From NCBI GenBank assembly GCA_046566065.1, contig JBKHXK010000006.1, positions 23,853-87,852 of the forward strand: a stretch of DNA of 64,000 nt, read 5' to 3'. A program made the translations under genes and the position numbers. The DNA comes from MB1-2 sp046566065 (GTDB taxonomy: Bacteria > Actinomycetota > CADDZG01 > WHSQ01). Under the pieces are notes generated by a model. It saw only the letters and a list, made by a program, of their open reading frames with translations. It had not been told where the DNA came from and made no database searches. Shown in pieces: positions 1-7,495 of this stretch (its first letter is position 1; every line of letters begins with the position of its first letter).

Positions 1-1093
1 AGAAGTGCGGGGAGATCCGGAAGGTGTCGTGACGGCTGTCCAGCACGACATCGCGCTCGAAGAGCTTGTGAAGAAGCGCATCGGTGGCCTGGCGGCCCCC
101 CGGGATCCGCACCCGCACCAGCCCACCCCGGCGGTCGTCGTCCCTCGGCGACAACAGCTCCAGACCCACTTCGTCGGCTCTGGCGATCACGAGGCGGGTT
201 AGCTCCTGGTTGCGTGCCCTGATCCGCTCGACCCCGACCTCCTCGATGATCTCGAGCCCGCCGGACGCCGTCCACGCTTGGGGCAGCGTGTATGTGCCCG
301 TCTCGAACCGGCGTGCGTCGTCGCGCAAGCGCAGCCGTTGCCGGTCGAAATCGAACGGGTCCTTGGTCCCGAACCAGCCGACCACCCGGGGCTCCATCTG
401 AGGGATCAGGTCCTTACGGCAGTACAGGAAGGCGAGGCCCTGGCCTCCGCACACCCACTTCAGGACGCCCGTAACGAGCAGATCGATACCCAGCGCATGC
501 ACATCGATCGGGACGATGCCGCTGCCGTGGAAGTCGTCGACCAACACGAGCGCGCCCTGGTCGTGCGCTGCAGACACGATCGGGTCCATGTCCATGATCC
601 AAGAGGACTCGAACAGGACGCGGTTGACGTTGACGATCGCGGTGCGGTCGTCGATGCGGCTAGCGGTTTCGTCGGCATCGACCCCGATGCGATCCGGTGA
701 CGCAACCACGTCGAGCTTCGCGCCGGCCCGTTCCTGCGCCCTCCACACGTAGTGGTTCGTGGGGAAGTCCATGTCCGATAGGACGACCTTGGGACGGTCG
801 TTGAAGTCGAGACAGGTCGCTATCGCCGATATCCCTGCCGAGACGGACGGGATGACCGCTATCTCGTCGGTGTCCGCGCCGATCAGTCGTGCGAACTGCT
901 CTCGGCAACGGCGCAGCTTCGGTAGCCCGTGGTCGAACCACAGCTCTTCCGGACCGAGCCGTTGCCAAAGATCGAGGTGCTCCTCGGCCAGGGCGCGGCT
1001 GCGTCGCGAGAGCGGGCCGAGCGAGGCCGAGATCAGGTAGGTCCGCTCGGCGAGGACCGGGAACTCATCCCGATAGGCGGTCAGATCCTTCAT
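1..1093 (-). CDS. Class V aminotransferase / cysteine-desulfurase-like PLP enzyme (partial)
   Basis: The minus strand reads openly from an ATG at 1093 to the window edge, so the C-terminus is missing (364 codons present, close to the 370-400 of the family). It is a fold-type I PLP enzyme of the class V group (kynureninase, cysteine desulfurase, selenocysteine lyase). Visible motifs are VDDFHGSGIVPIDVHALG, where the first Asp would pair with the PLP ring nitrogen, and LLVTGVLKWVCGGQG, whose Lys is the expected Schiff-base residue. GGAGG lies only 2 nt before the ATG, which is tight. The substrate cannot be assigned. The family is confident, the exact reaction is not. Confidence 0.85.
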   Translation of the reverse strand, partial: MKDLTAYRDEFPVLAERTYLISASLGPLSRRSRALAEEHLDLWQRLGPEELWFDHGLPKLRRCREQFARLIGADTDEIAVIPSVSAGISAIATCLDFNDRPKVVLSDMDFPTNHYVWRAQERAGAKLDVVASPDRIGVDADETASRIDDRTAIVNVNRVLFESSWIMDMDPIVSAAHDQGALVLVDDFHGSGIVPIDVHALGIDLLVTGVLKWVCGGQGLAFLYCRKDLIPQMEPRVVGWFGTKDPFDFDRQRLRLRDDARRFETGTYTLPQAWTASGGLEIIEEVGVERIRARNQELTRLVIARADEVGLELLSPRDDDRRGGLVRVRIPGGRQATDALLHKLFERDVVLDSRHDTFRISPHF

Positions 1094-1195
1094 CGCCTCC
1101 AGCGTAGCCGTGTCCGAATGGCCCCAAGTGACTATGGACGCTGGACCGGGGGCGGCGCAAAGTACCGATATCGGGCGGATCTGAAAGGGGCGGAT

Positions 1196-1492
1196 ATGAG
1201 CGAGGGTCTGAGATGGGAACAACGCCGACGGGTCACGGAGTCTCTCTCTTCTGACCTGCCCCAGATGCGAGATGCGCTGGAAGCGGGGGCGCAGGGTCCC
1301 GTGTTCGAAGAGATCCACGAGCTGCTGGAGGGGGCCGAGGAGGGCGAGCTGATCGATTGGCTGACGGTCGCCGTCTATCGCCACGCGGATGGCTCCATCT
1401 TCACCTCGATCCACGGCGACCCCCACAGGACGACCTTGCAGATCAAGGGCCTCTTGCACGACGCGATCTGGGCAGCGGCTCACCAGGAATAA
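1196..1492 (+). CDS. Small hypothetical protein (98 aa)
   Basis: The ORF runs from ATG 1196 and is preceded by AAAGGGG at a suitable distance. The acidic, soluble protein has no signal peptide or membrane segment. The centre (EEIHELLEGAEEGELIDWLTVAVYR) looks helical. I do not recognise a family. It is divergent from the aminotransferase at 1-1093, and a palindrome CCGATATCGG lies at 1165-1174 between the two, a possible shared operator. An in-frame extension upstream to 929 exists but overlaps the aminotransferase and is unlikely to be translated. Confidence 0.6.
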   Translation: MSEGLRWEQRRRVTESLSSDLPQMRDALEAGAQGPVFEEIHELLEGAEEGELIDWLTVAVYRHADGSIFTSIHGDPHRTTLQIKGLLHDAIWAAAHQE

Positions 1493-1513
1493 CCAGGCGC
1501 GGGTTTGTCCGGC

Positions 1514-1542
1514 TTGACACATCTGTGACGTTTGTTAACGTC
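1514..1542 (+). promoter_or_regulatory. Promoter with overlapping palindrome before the LysM/SLT gene
   Basis: TTGACA (1514-1519) is followed after 16 nt by TAACGT (1536-1541), a good sigma-70-type match in a GC-rich background. A perfect inverted repeat GACGTT-TGTT-AACGTC (1527-1542) covers the -10 hexamer, so a repressor or activator may bind there. The TTG start codon of the next gene lies 29 nt downstream. Confidence 0.6.
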
Positions 1543-1570
1543 TGTGGCCTCATGAGCCTGGGAGGCCCCT

Positions 1571-2401
1571 TTGAGAGTTCGCCGCTACCGCGGGAGGCAT
1601 CTACGTCCTCGCCCTAAGAAGGCAGGTCCGGTCGTGCTTGCGACCGCAGCTTCGATGTCGGTTGCGTCTCCGGCCTTCGCCGGCACCTACACGGTCCGCC
1701 GGGGCGAGACGCTGTCCGGGGTGGCCGGTCGCTTCGGCACGTCGGTCTCGGCCCTCGTCCGCATGAACCACTTGAGCGATCCGGACCTCATCGTTGCCGG
1801 GCAGCGCCTGCGGATCCCCGCCGACCTCTCGGCCTCGGCCACCCACACGGTGTCCGGCGGCGACACGCTGTCCTCGATCGCGGCGCGCTATGGAACCACC
1901 GTCGGCGCTCTCGCCCGGGCGAACGGGATCGACGATCCGAACTTCATCGTGGCGGGTCAGAGACTCAGGGTCCCGAGCGGCGGCGTCCGCCTCTCTCACG
2001 CGCCTCATCCCAGTACCGATTCGGTCGCCTCCACCCTGGAGACGCATGCGGCCCAACACGGTCTCGAGCCGGCACTCGTCAAGGCGGTGGCGTGGCAGGA
2101 GAGCGGTTGGCGTCAGGATGCACGCTCAAGCGTTGGGGCCATCGGGGTCATGCAGGTGATGCCGGACACAGCCGAGTACGTGAACGAGAGCCTGGATCAC
2201 GGGGACCTGGATGTGAGGGAGACCGACGACAACGTGCATCTGGGCGTGGCGTACCTCCGCCACATGAAGCAGACGCTCGGCTCGACGAAGCGGGCACTGG
2301 CCGGCTACTACTCGGGCCCCGGCAACGTGAAGGACCGCCTGCAGTCGTACCAGAAGACGTACACCCGCAGCGTGCTCTCCCTCAGAGACCGATTCGAATA
2401 A
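1571..2401 (+). CDS. Secreted LysM-LysM lytic transglycosylase
   Basis: A peptidoglycan-cleaving enzyme, 276 aa. The start is TTG 1571 with GGGAGG 5 nt upstream. A basic N-terminus is followed by a hydrophobic stretch and SPAFA, a likely signal peptidase I site near residue 37. Two LysM repeats follow (about 39-83 and 92-137; each has YTV/HTV..GETLS/GDTLS and IVAGQRLR.P). The C-terminal SLT domain (about 155-276) has AWQESGW, whose Glu is the expected catalytic acid, and GAIGVMQVMP, then GYYSGPGNV. LysM repeats anchor the enzyme to the wall while SLT cleaves the glycan. This could be a resuscitation or wall-turnover factor. Confidence 0.92.
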   Translation: MRVRRYRGRHLRPRPKKAGPVVLATAASMSVASPAFAGTYTVRRGETLSGVAGRFGTSVSALVRMNHLSDPDLIVAGQRLRIPADLSASATHTVSGGDTLSSIAARYGTTVGALARANGIDDPNFIVAGQRLRVPSGGVRLSHAPHPSTDSVASTLETHAAQHGLEPALVKAVAWQESGWRQDARSSVGAIGVMQVMPDTAEYVNESLDHGDLDVRETDDNVHLGVAYLRHMKQTLGSTKRALAGYYSGPGNVKDRLQSYQKTYTRSVLSLRDRFE

Positions 2402-2468
2402 CGCTGCCTCACAGCAAGACGAGCGGGTCGGGAATCGAAGTTACATGTGCGTCGTTTAGTGTCCGTAT

Positions 2469-5393
2469 ATGGGCGACCCGCTCGAGAAGGCCTCCGACAA
2501 GCTCGTCATCCGAGGGGCTAGAGAGCACAATCTCAGAGACGTAAACCTCGAACTGCCGCGGGATGCGCTGGTGGTCTTCACGGGCATCTCGGGTTCCGGC
2601 AAGTCGTCTCTCGCGTTCGACACGATCTACGCCGAGGGACAACGTCGATATGTGGAGTCGCTCTCCTCGTACGCCCGCCAGTTCCTCGGGCAGATGGACA
2701 AGCCGGACGTCGACTTCATCGAAGGCCTGTCTCCCGCCATATCGATCGACCAGAAGTCGGCTTCTAGGAACCCGCGTTCGACGGTCGGAACGATCACCGA
2801 GATCTACGACTATCTGCGTCTGCTCTACGCCCGCATCGGCCGCCCCCACTGCCATAACTGCGGACGTCCGATCGCACGCCAGACGCCGGAGCAGATCGTG
2901 GATCAGGTGCTCGGCCTGCCGGAGGGGACCCGTTTCCAGGTCCTCGCTCCGATGGTGCGGGGTCGCAAGGGCGAGTTCACGACGATGTTGGAGGACCTCT
3001 CCCGGCGAGGCTTCGTACGCGCGCGGATCGACGGTGAGGTCAAGGAGCTATCCGAGAAGATCCGCCTCGACCGCTACTACCAACACGACATCGACATCGT
3101 CGTCGACCGACTGGTCATCAGAGAGGGCATCGGAAGCCGCCTCACCGACTCCGTTGAGACGGCTCTCAAGCTGGCCGACGGCACGGCCGCGATCGAGTTG
3201 GTCGACGATTCGGCCGAGGACATCCTCTTCTCTCAGCATTTCGCCTGTCAGCACTGCGGCCTGAGCTTCGACGAGCTCGCCCCGCGCAACTTCTCGTTCA
3301 ACTCACCTTACGGCGCTTGCGAGCACTGCGACGGGCTCGGCACCCACCTCGAGGTCGATTCAGAGCTCGTCATCCCCGATCCCGATCTGTCGATCGACGA
3401 GGGCGCGATCGCGCCGTGGTCCGGGCGCAGCCTCGAGTACTTCGATCGCCTGCTGGATTCGGCCGCCAAGACCTTCCGGTTCAAGACCGATGTGCCCTTC
3501 CGCAAGCTCTCGCAACGAGCCCAGGACATCATCCTGTACGGCAGCGAGGACGAGCAGGTGCACGTCCGCTACAAGAACCGCTTCAACAGGACGCGCTCTT
3601 ACTGGACGAACTTCGAAGGGGTCATCTCCTGGCTCGAGCGCCGCCGCGAGGAGACCGACTCCGAGTACGCGCGCGAGCGCTACGAGCAGTACTTCCGCGA
3701 GGTGCCGTGCCCGAAGTGCAAGGGGGCCAGGTTGCGACCGGAGTCATTGGCCGTGACCCTCGGCGGGAAGAACATCCACGAACTGACCAACACCTGTATC
3801 GGCGAGATAGACGATTACCTGCGGAAGCTCGAGTTCGACGATCGGGAGATGGTGATCGCGGAGCGGGTGCTGAAGGAGATACACGCCCGCCTCGGCTTCC
3901 TGCTCGATGTGGGTCTGGACTATCTGACCCTGGCGCGCGGCGCGGCGACGCTTGCGGGTGGCGAGGCGCAGCGCATCAGGTTGGCGACCCAGATCGGCTC
4001 GGGCCTGGTGGGGGTGCTCTACATCCTCGACGAGCCCTCGATCGGGCTCCACCAGCGCGATAACCGGCGGCTGATCGACACGCTGGTGCGGCTTCGCGAT
4101 CTCGGCAACACGCTGATCGTCGTCGAGCACGACGAGGACACGATCCGCGCTTCCGATCACGTGGTCGACATCGGGCCGGGGGCGGGCACCCACGGCGGCG
4201 AGATCGTCTACACTGGTCCGCTCAAGGGGCTGCTTCGCGAGAAGCGCTCGTTGACGGGTGACTACCTGGCGGGAAGACGGCAGATCGAGGTTCCCAAGGA
4301 GAGACGCAAGGGGAACGGCAAGGCGATCGTGGTGAAGGGCGCTCGTCAACACAACCTCAGGAACATCGACGTGACCTTCCCGCTCGGAGCGTTCGTCGCC
4401 GTCACCGGGGTGTCCGGTTCGGGCAAGTCGACCCTGGTGAACGACGTTCTGTACCGCTCGGTCCACCAGATGCTGAACCGGAACGCTCGGTTGGTAGCGG
4501 GCAAGCACAAGCGCATCGAGGGTCTGGAGCACGTCGATAAGGTGATCGACATCGATCAGTCTCCGATCGGGCGCACGCCGCGGTCCAACCCCGCGACCTA
4601 TACGGGTGTGTTCGACCACGTCCGCAAGCTCTTCGCGAAGACCCCCGACGCGAAGCGACGCGGCTATCAGCCCGGTCGCTTCTCCTTCAACGTGCGCGGT
4701 GGGCGGTGCGAGGCTTGCGCGGGCGAGGGAACGATCAAGATCGAGATGCACTTCCTCCCGGACGTCTACGTCCCGTGCGAGGTGTGCAAGGGCAAGCGGT
4801 ACAACCGGGAGACCTTGGAGGTCCGTTTCAAGGGCAAGAACATCGCCGAGGTCCTCGACATGAGCGTTGCCGAGGCCTGCGAGTTCTTCTCCGCCATCCC
4901 GCCCATCGCCCGCCATATGGACACGCTTCGAGACGTTGGCCTCGGCTACATCAAGCTCGGTCAGCCTGCTCCGACGCTCAGTGGGGGAGAGGCGCAGCGC
5001 GTGAAGCTCTCGACGGAGCTGTCGAAGCGCTCCACGGGCAAGACCCTCTATATCCTGGACGAACCCACGACCGGATTGCACTTCGACGACGTGCACAAGC
5101 TTCTCGGTGTGCTGCATCGGCTGGTCGAGGTCGGGAACTCCGTGGTCGTGATCGAGCACAACCTCGATGTGATCAAGACCGCCGACCACATCATCGATCT
5201 CGGCCCGGAAGGGGGCGCCGGCGGGGGCGACGTGGTCGCGGCCGGGACCCCTGAAGAGGTCGCAGCGGAGCCTCGGTCCTACACCGGCCGTTACCTCAAG
5301 CCGCTGTTGGCCGTCGGCGAGAAGAAGTCGAAGGTGGCCGCCAAGAAGAAGGCGACGGGCCGTCAGGTCGCCACTGCCCGCCGGGCCGGCTAG
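2469..5393 (+). CDS. uvrA: Excinuclease ABC subunit A
   Basis: The damage-recognition ATPase of nucleotide excision repair, 974 aa, full family length. Two ABC modules are visible: Walker A GISGSGKSS (about 38) with signature LAGGEAQRIRLA, and GVSGSGKST (about 650) with LSGGEAQRVKLS. Walker B regions YILDEPSIGLH and YILDEPTTGLH are both intact. Zinc-binding cysteine pairs include CHNCGR, CQHCG..CEHCDG, CPKCKG and CEACAG..CEVCKG. No LexA box was found in the short upstream gap (2402-2468). The 3' end overlaps the convergent phosphoesterase gene by 4 nt. Confidence 0.98.
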   Translation: MGDPLEKASDKLVIRGAREHNLRDVNLELPRDALVVFTGISGSGKSSLAFDTIYAEGQRRYVESLSSYARQFLGQMDKPDVDFIEGLSPAISIDQKSASRNPRSTVGTITEIYDYLRLLYARIGRPHCHNCGRPIARQTPEQIVDQVLGLPEGTRFQVLAPMVRGRKGEFTTMLEDLSRRGFVRARIDGEVKELSEKIRLDRYYQHDIDIVVDRLVIREGIGSRLTDSVETALKLADGTAAIELVDDSAEDILFSQHFACQHCGLSFDELAPRNFSFNSPYGACEHCDGLGTHLEVDSELVIPDPDLSIDEGAIAPWSGRSLEYFDRLLDSAAKTFRFKTDVPFRKLSQRAQDIILYGSEDEQVHVRYKNRFNRTRSYWTNFEGVISWLERRREETDSEYARERYEQYFREVPCPKCKGARLRPESLAVTLGGKNIHELTNTCIGEIDDYLRKLEFDDREMVIAERVLKEIHARLGFLLDVGLDYLTLARGAATLAGGEAQRIRLATQIGSGLVGVLYILDEPSIGLHQRDNRRLIDTLVRLRDLGNTLIVVEHDEDTIRASDHVVDIGPGAGTHGGEIVYTGPLKGLLREKRSLTGDYLAGRRQIEVPKERRKGNGKAIVVKGARQHNLRNIDVTFPLGAFVAVTGVSGSGKSTLVNDVLYRSVHQMLNRNARLVAGKHKRIEGLEHVDKVIDIDQSPIGRTPRSNPATYTGVFDHVRKLFAKTPDAKRRGYQPGRFSFNVRGGRCEACAGEGTIKIEMHFLPDVYVPCEVCKGKRYNRETLEVRFKGKNIAEVLDMSVAEACEFFSAIPPIARHMDTLRDVGLGYIKLGQPAPTLSGGEAQRVKLSTELSKRSTGKTLYILDEPTTGLHFDDVHKLLGVLHRLVEVGNSVVVIEHNLDVIKTADHIIDLGPEGGAGGGDVVAAGTPEEVAAEPRSYTGRYLKPLLAVGEKKSKVAAKKKATGRQVATARRAG

Positions 5394-6847
5394 GGAGTCT
5401 TCTCCTTCTCGGCGTCGGCTCCGAGATCGTCCAGCGTGGTCCGCTCGACCTGGAAGTCGCTCGAGACGCCTCGGAACGTGACGTAGTCCACCGCTATCGG
5501 CAGCGCATCTCGCAGGTAGATCACCTGCGCCTCGTAGTCCTTGTCCGTCTCCAACGTCAGCGATTTCAGTCCGGTAGCTCCGGTGGTTCCCACCCGAAGT
5601 AGCAGCGTTCCGTCGACCTCCTCGATCGCCCGCTCGTGGGTGTGCCCTGCGAGCACTAGCGGCACCGCTCCGTAAGCCTCTGTCGCCAGCCTCTCGTCGT
5701 GGACGACGAGTATGTCGGGCCCCAGCTCGTCGACCAGCCCGGCGACGTCGGGCGCTTGCTCGAGCCGCCTCTCTTCTTTCTGGTCTTCCGTGACGTTGCT
5801 ATCGGTCGTGAAAGTGGGGTCGTCCCAACCCACGATCTCCAGGCCCGCGATCTCTTCAAGCTGTTTCTCCATCAGGATCACGTTGTCGGCGGAGCCCAGG
5901 GTCCGGAGCAACCCGGGGGAGTCGTGGTTCCCGCGGACGTAAAGATAGGGCGCTTCGATCGCCGCGAGGCCTTCGACGAGCTGTCGGTCGATCGGCTCGG
6001 TGAGGCTCGAGAGCGAGCCGGTGTCGAGTGTGTTGGACCCGAGGTCTCCTGTGTCGATGACCAGATCTACATCGAAGGCTTCAGCGAGCTCCTGAGCGAT
6101 CTCTACTCCGAGTGGGTTGGCATGGATGTCGCCGACATGCAGGATGGCGGTGGCATCGGCCCGGGGATCGGTATCGGGCCGCGCTACCAGAAGGAGCAGA
6201 TCCGACAGACGCCCGGTCGCGGTCTCGTATCGGGAGCGCAGGTCGTCCAGCACGCTCGCTTTGTCTCGCAGGGTCTCGATCACGATCGGCGCTTTCGCGA
6301 GGGTCCCGGCGTAGCGGGGTTCCTCGAACGCATCCAGGTTGTAGGTGACGCCGGAGACCGCCAGCAGAGCCGCCACGGTCAACCCGGCTGCCACCCCGCC
6401 CGCGGCGGCGTACCTCCACTCGCGGCCGAACAACAGGATGGCGGCGATCGCTCCCAACGCGAGGCCGCCGAGCAGCAGCTGCGAGACGCTCCTTCGCACG
6501 ACAGCGGACAGGTCTTCCTCCACCTGCGCCCGCAGGGTCTCGCGTCCGCCCACCGTGGTAGCGAGAGGGCCCAGCTCTTCGAAGTCGATCGCCCGGAAAG
6601 AGAGCTCGAAGCGCAAGGGGGCCGGGTGTGTCGAGGCCGAGATCGTTCCGAGCGGAGGTACCCGCAACACGGTCTCACCACGGCCCACTGAGCCGTGAAC
6701 GGCGACGTTCGCCGGGCCGAGCGCATGCGAGATGGATGGGACGAGACCGAGGCCCGCCAGGGCGGCCAGGGTCCCCGCTACGGCCGCGAGAAGCAGGCGC
6801 ATGCGCGAGGGCTTCGGCTTGTTCCCCTCGGTGAGCATGACCCTCAT
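5390..6847 (-). CDS. Membrane-anchored metallophosphoesterase
   Basis: 485 aa. A hydrophobic N-terminal segment (about 17-43), an extracytoplasmic stretch with a Val/Arg-rich sequence, and two adjacent membrane segments (about 122-142 and 150-170) precede a calcineurin-like phosphoesterase domain (about 238-440). Metal-binding motifs are GDIHANP, DTGDLGS, RGNHDS, VVHDE and AGHTHER. Substrate is unknown; the family cleaves phosphomonoesters or diesters using two metals. The possible start sites (6847, 6838 or 6802) differ only before the first membrane segment. It converges on uvrA with a 4-nt overlap, leaving no room for a separate terminator. Confidence 0.88.
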   Translation of the reverse strand: MRVMLTEGNKPKPSRMRLLLAAVAGTLAALAGLGLVPSISHALGPANVAVHGSVGRGETVLRVPPLGTISASTHPAPLRFELSFRAIDFEELGPLATTVGGRETLRAQVEEDLSAVVRRSVSQLLLGGLALGAIAAILLFGREWRYAAAGGVAAGLTVAALLAVSGVTYNLDAFEEPRYAGTLAKAPIVIETLRDKASVLDDLRSRYETATGRLSDLLLLVARPDTDPRADATAILHVGDIHANPLGVEIAQELAEAFDVDLVIDTGDLGSNTLDTGSLSSLTEPIDRQLVEGLAAIEAPYLYVRGNHDSPGLLRTLGSADNVILMEKQLEEIAGLEIVGWDDPTFTTDSNVTEDQKEERRLEQAPDVAGLVDELGPDILVVHDERLATEAYGAVPLVLAGHTHERAIEEVDGTLLLRVGTTGATGLKSLTLETDKDYEAQVIYLRDALPIAVDYVTFRGVSSDFQVERTTLDDLGADAEKEKTP

Positions 6848-6913
6848 TGTTCATCAGGCATGGGCAGTGACCGACATCTGCCACGTTCCTGCCTCGGTAG
6901 GATGCTCGTTCCC

Positions 6914-6988
6914 GGGCGGTTGGCTCAGCGGGAGAGCGCTGCCTTCACACGGCAGAGGTCACTGGTTCGATCCCAGTACCGCCCACCA
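6914..6988 (+). tRNA. tRNA-Val(CAC)
   Basis: A complete 75-nt cloverleaf with CCA encoded. Acceptor GGGCGGT pairs with ACCGCCC; D arm GCTC/GAGC; anticodon arm CTGCC-TTCACAC-GGCAG gives anticodon CAC; T arm ACTGG-TTCGATC-CCAGT. The discriminator base is A. A TAGGAT -10-like hexamer ends 10 nt before the gene (6898-6903). Confidence 0.97.
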
Positions 6989-7060
6989 GGATCCTGCGTC
7001 GAGAGACTAAGTCCCGCCCTTCGTGTCCACCGACGCATGCCCCGGGCTTGTGGATACATC

Positions 7061-7088
7061 TCATCCAAATCTCATCTATCCGTCATCC
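7061..7088 (+). promoter_or_regulatory. Three 11-bp-spaced direct repeats (OmpR/PhoB-type operator candidate)
   Basis: TCATCC (7061-7066), TCATCT (7072-7077) and TCATCC (7083-7088) are spaced exactly 11 bp apart, the spacing used by winged-helix OmpR/PhoB regulators that bind head-to-tail on one DNA face. They lie 66-93 nt before the start of the monooxygenase gene at 7154. The gene after that encodes a protein ending in an OmpR/PhoB winged helix, so it is a natural candidate for the binding protein. Confidence 0.55.
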
Positions 7089-7153
7089 ATGCCACACCTC
7101 GGCGTCCTAGCGTCGACCTAGGTGGTCAGGGTGACCACCGAAAGGAGGCAGTC

Positions 7154-7471
7154 ATGCACATCCAGATCGTGAACTTCCAGCTCGATGGGGTGACGGAAGA
7201 TGAGTACCGCGGGTTGTGTGACCAGCTCGCCCCGGCTTTCGCCGAGGTCCCGGGTCTCCTCTCGAAGGTGTGGCTGAGCGATCCCGACAACAACAGCTTC
7301 GGCGGCGTCTACACCTGGCGGGATCGCGGTGCGATGGACGAGTTCGCAGCGTCCGAACTGTTCAAGAACGTCGTGACGCACCCGAACCTCACCGGGATCA
7401 CGTCGAAGGATTTCGCAGTACTTGAGGGTCCGACGTCGGTAACCCGTGGGGTCGCCGAGGCGGCAGCCTGA
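7154..7471 (+). CDS. YdhR-like / antibiotic-biosynthesis-type monooxygenase domain protein
   Basis: 105 aa, ATG 7154 with AAAGGAGG 5 nt upstream. The pattern MHIQIVNFQL..VPGLLSKVWLSDP..FGGVYTWRDR..MDEF matches small dimeric alpha/beta-barrel proteins of the ABM/YdhR group, in which Trp, Tyr and Arg in the GGVYTW segment line the pocket. Some family members oxidise polyphenols without cofactor and many have no known substrate. It is followed 24 nt later by the STAND NTPase-winged helix regulator and preceded by the 11-bp direct repeats, so the two probably form one regulated unit. Confidence 0.8.
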   Translation: MHIQIVNFQLDGVTEDEYRGLCDQLAPAFAEVPGLLSKVWLSDPDNNSFGGVYTWRDRGAMDEFAASELFKNVVTHPNLTGITSKDFAVLEGPTSVTRGVAEAAA

Positions 7472-7495
7472 CCGACCCCCTGGCCTCGGCTCCAC

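Noticed and set aside
3744..5189. A 481-aa open frame opposite uvrA
   Set aside because: It is antisense to a clear UvrA, has no motifs and contains the repetitive His/Asp/Leu composition typical of GC-rich shadows.
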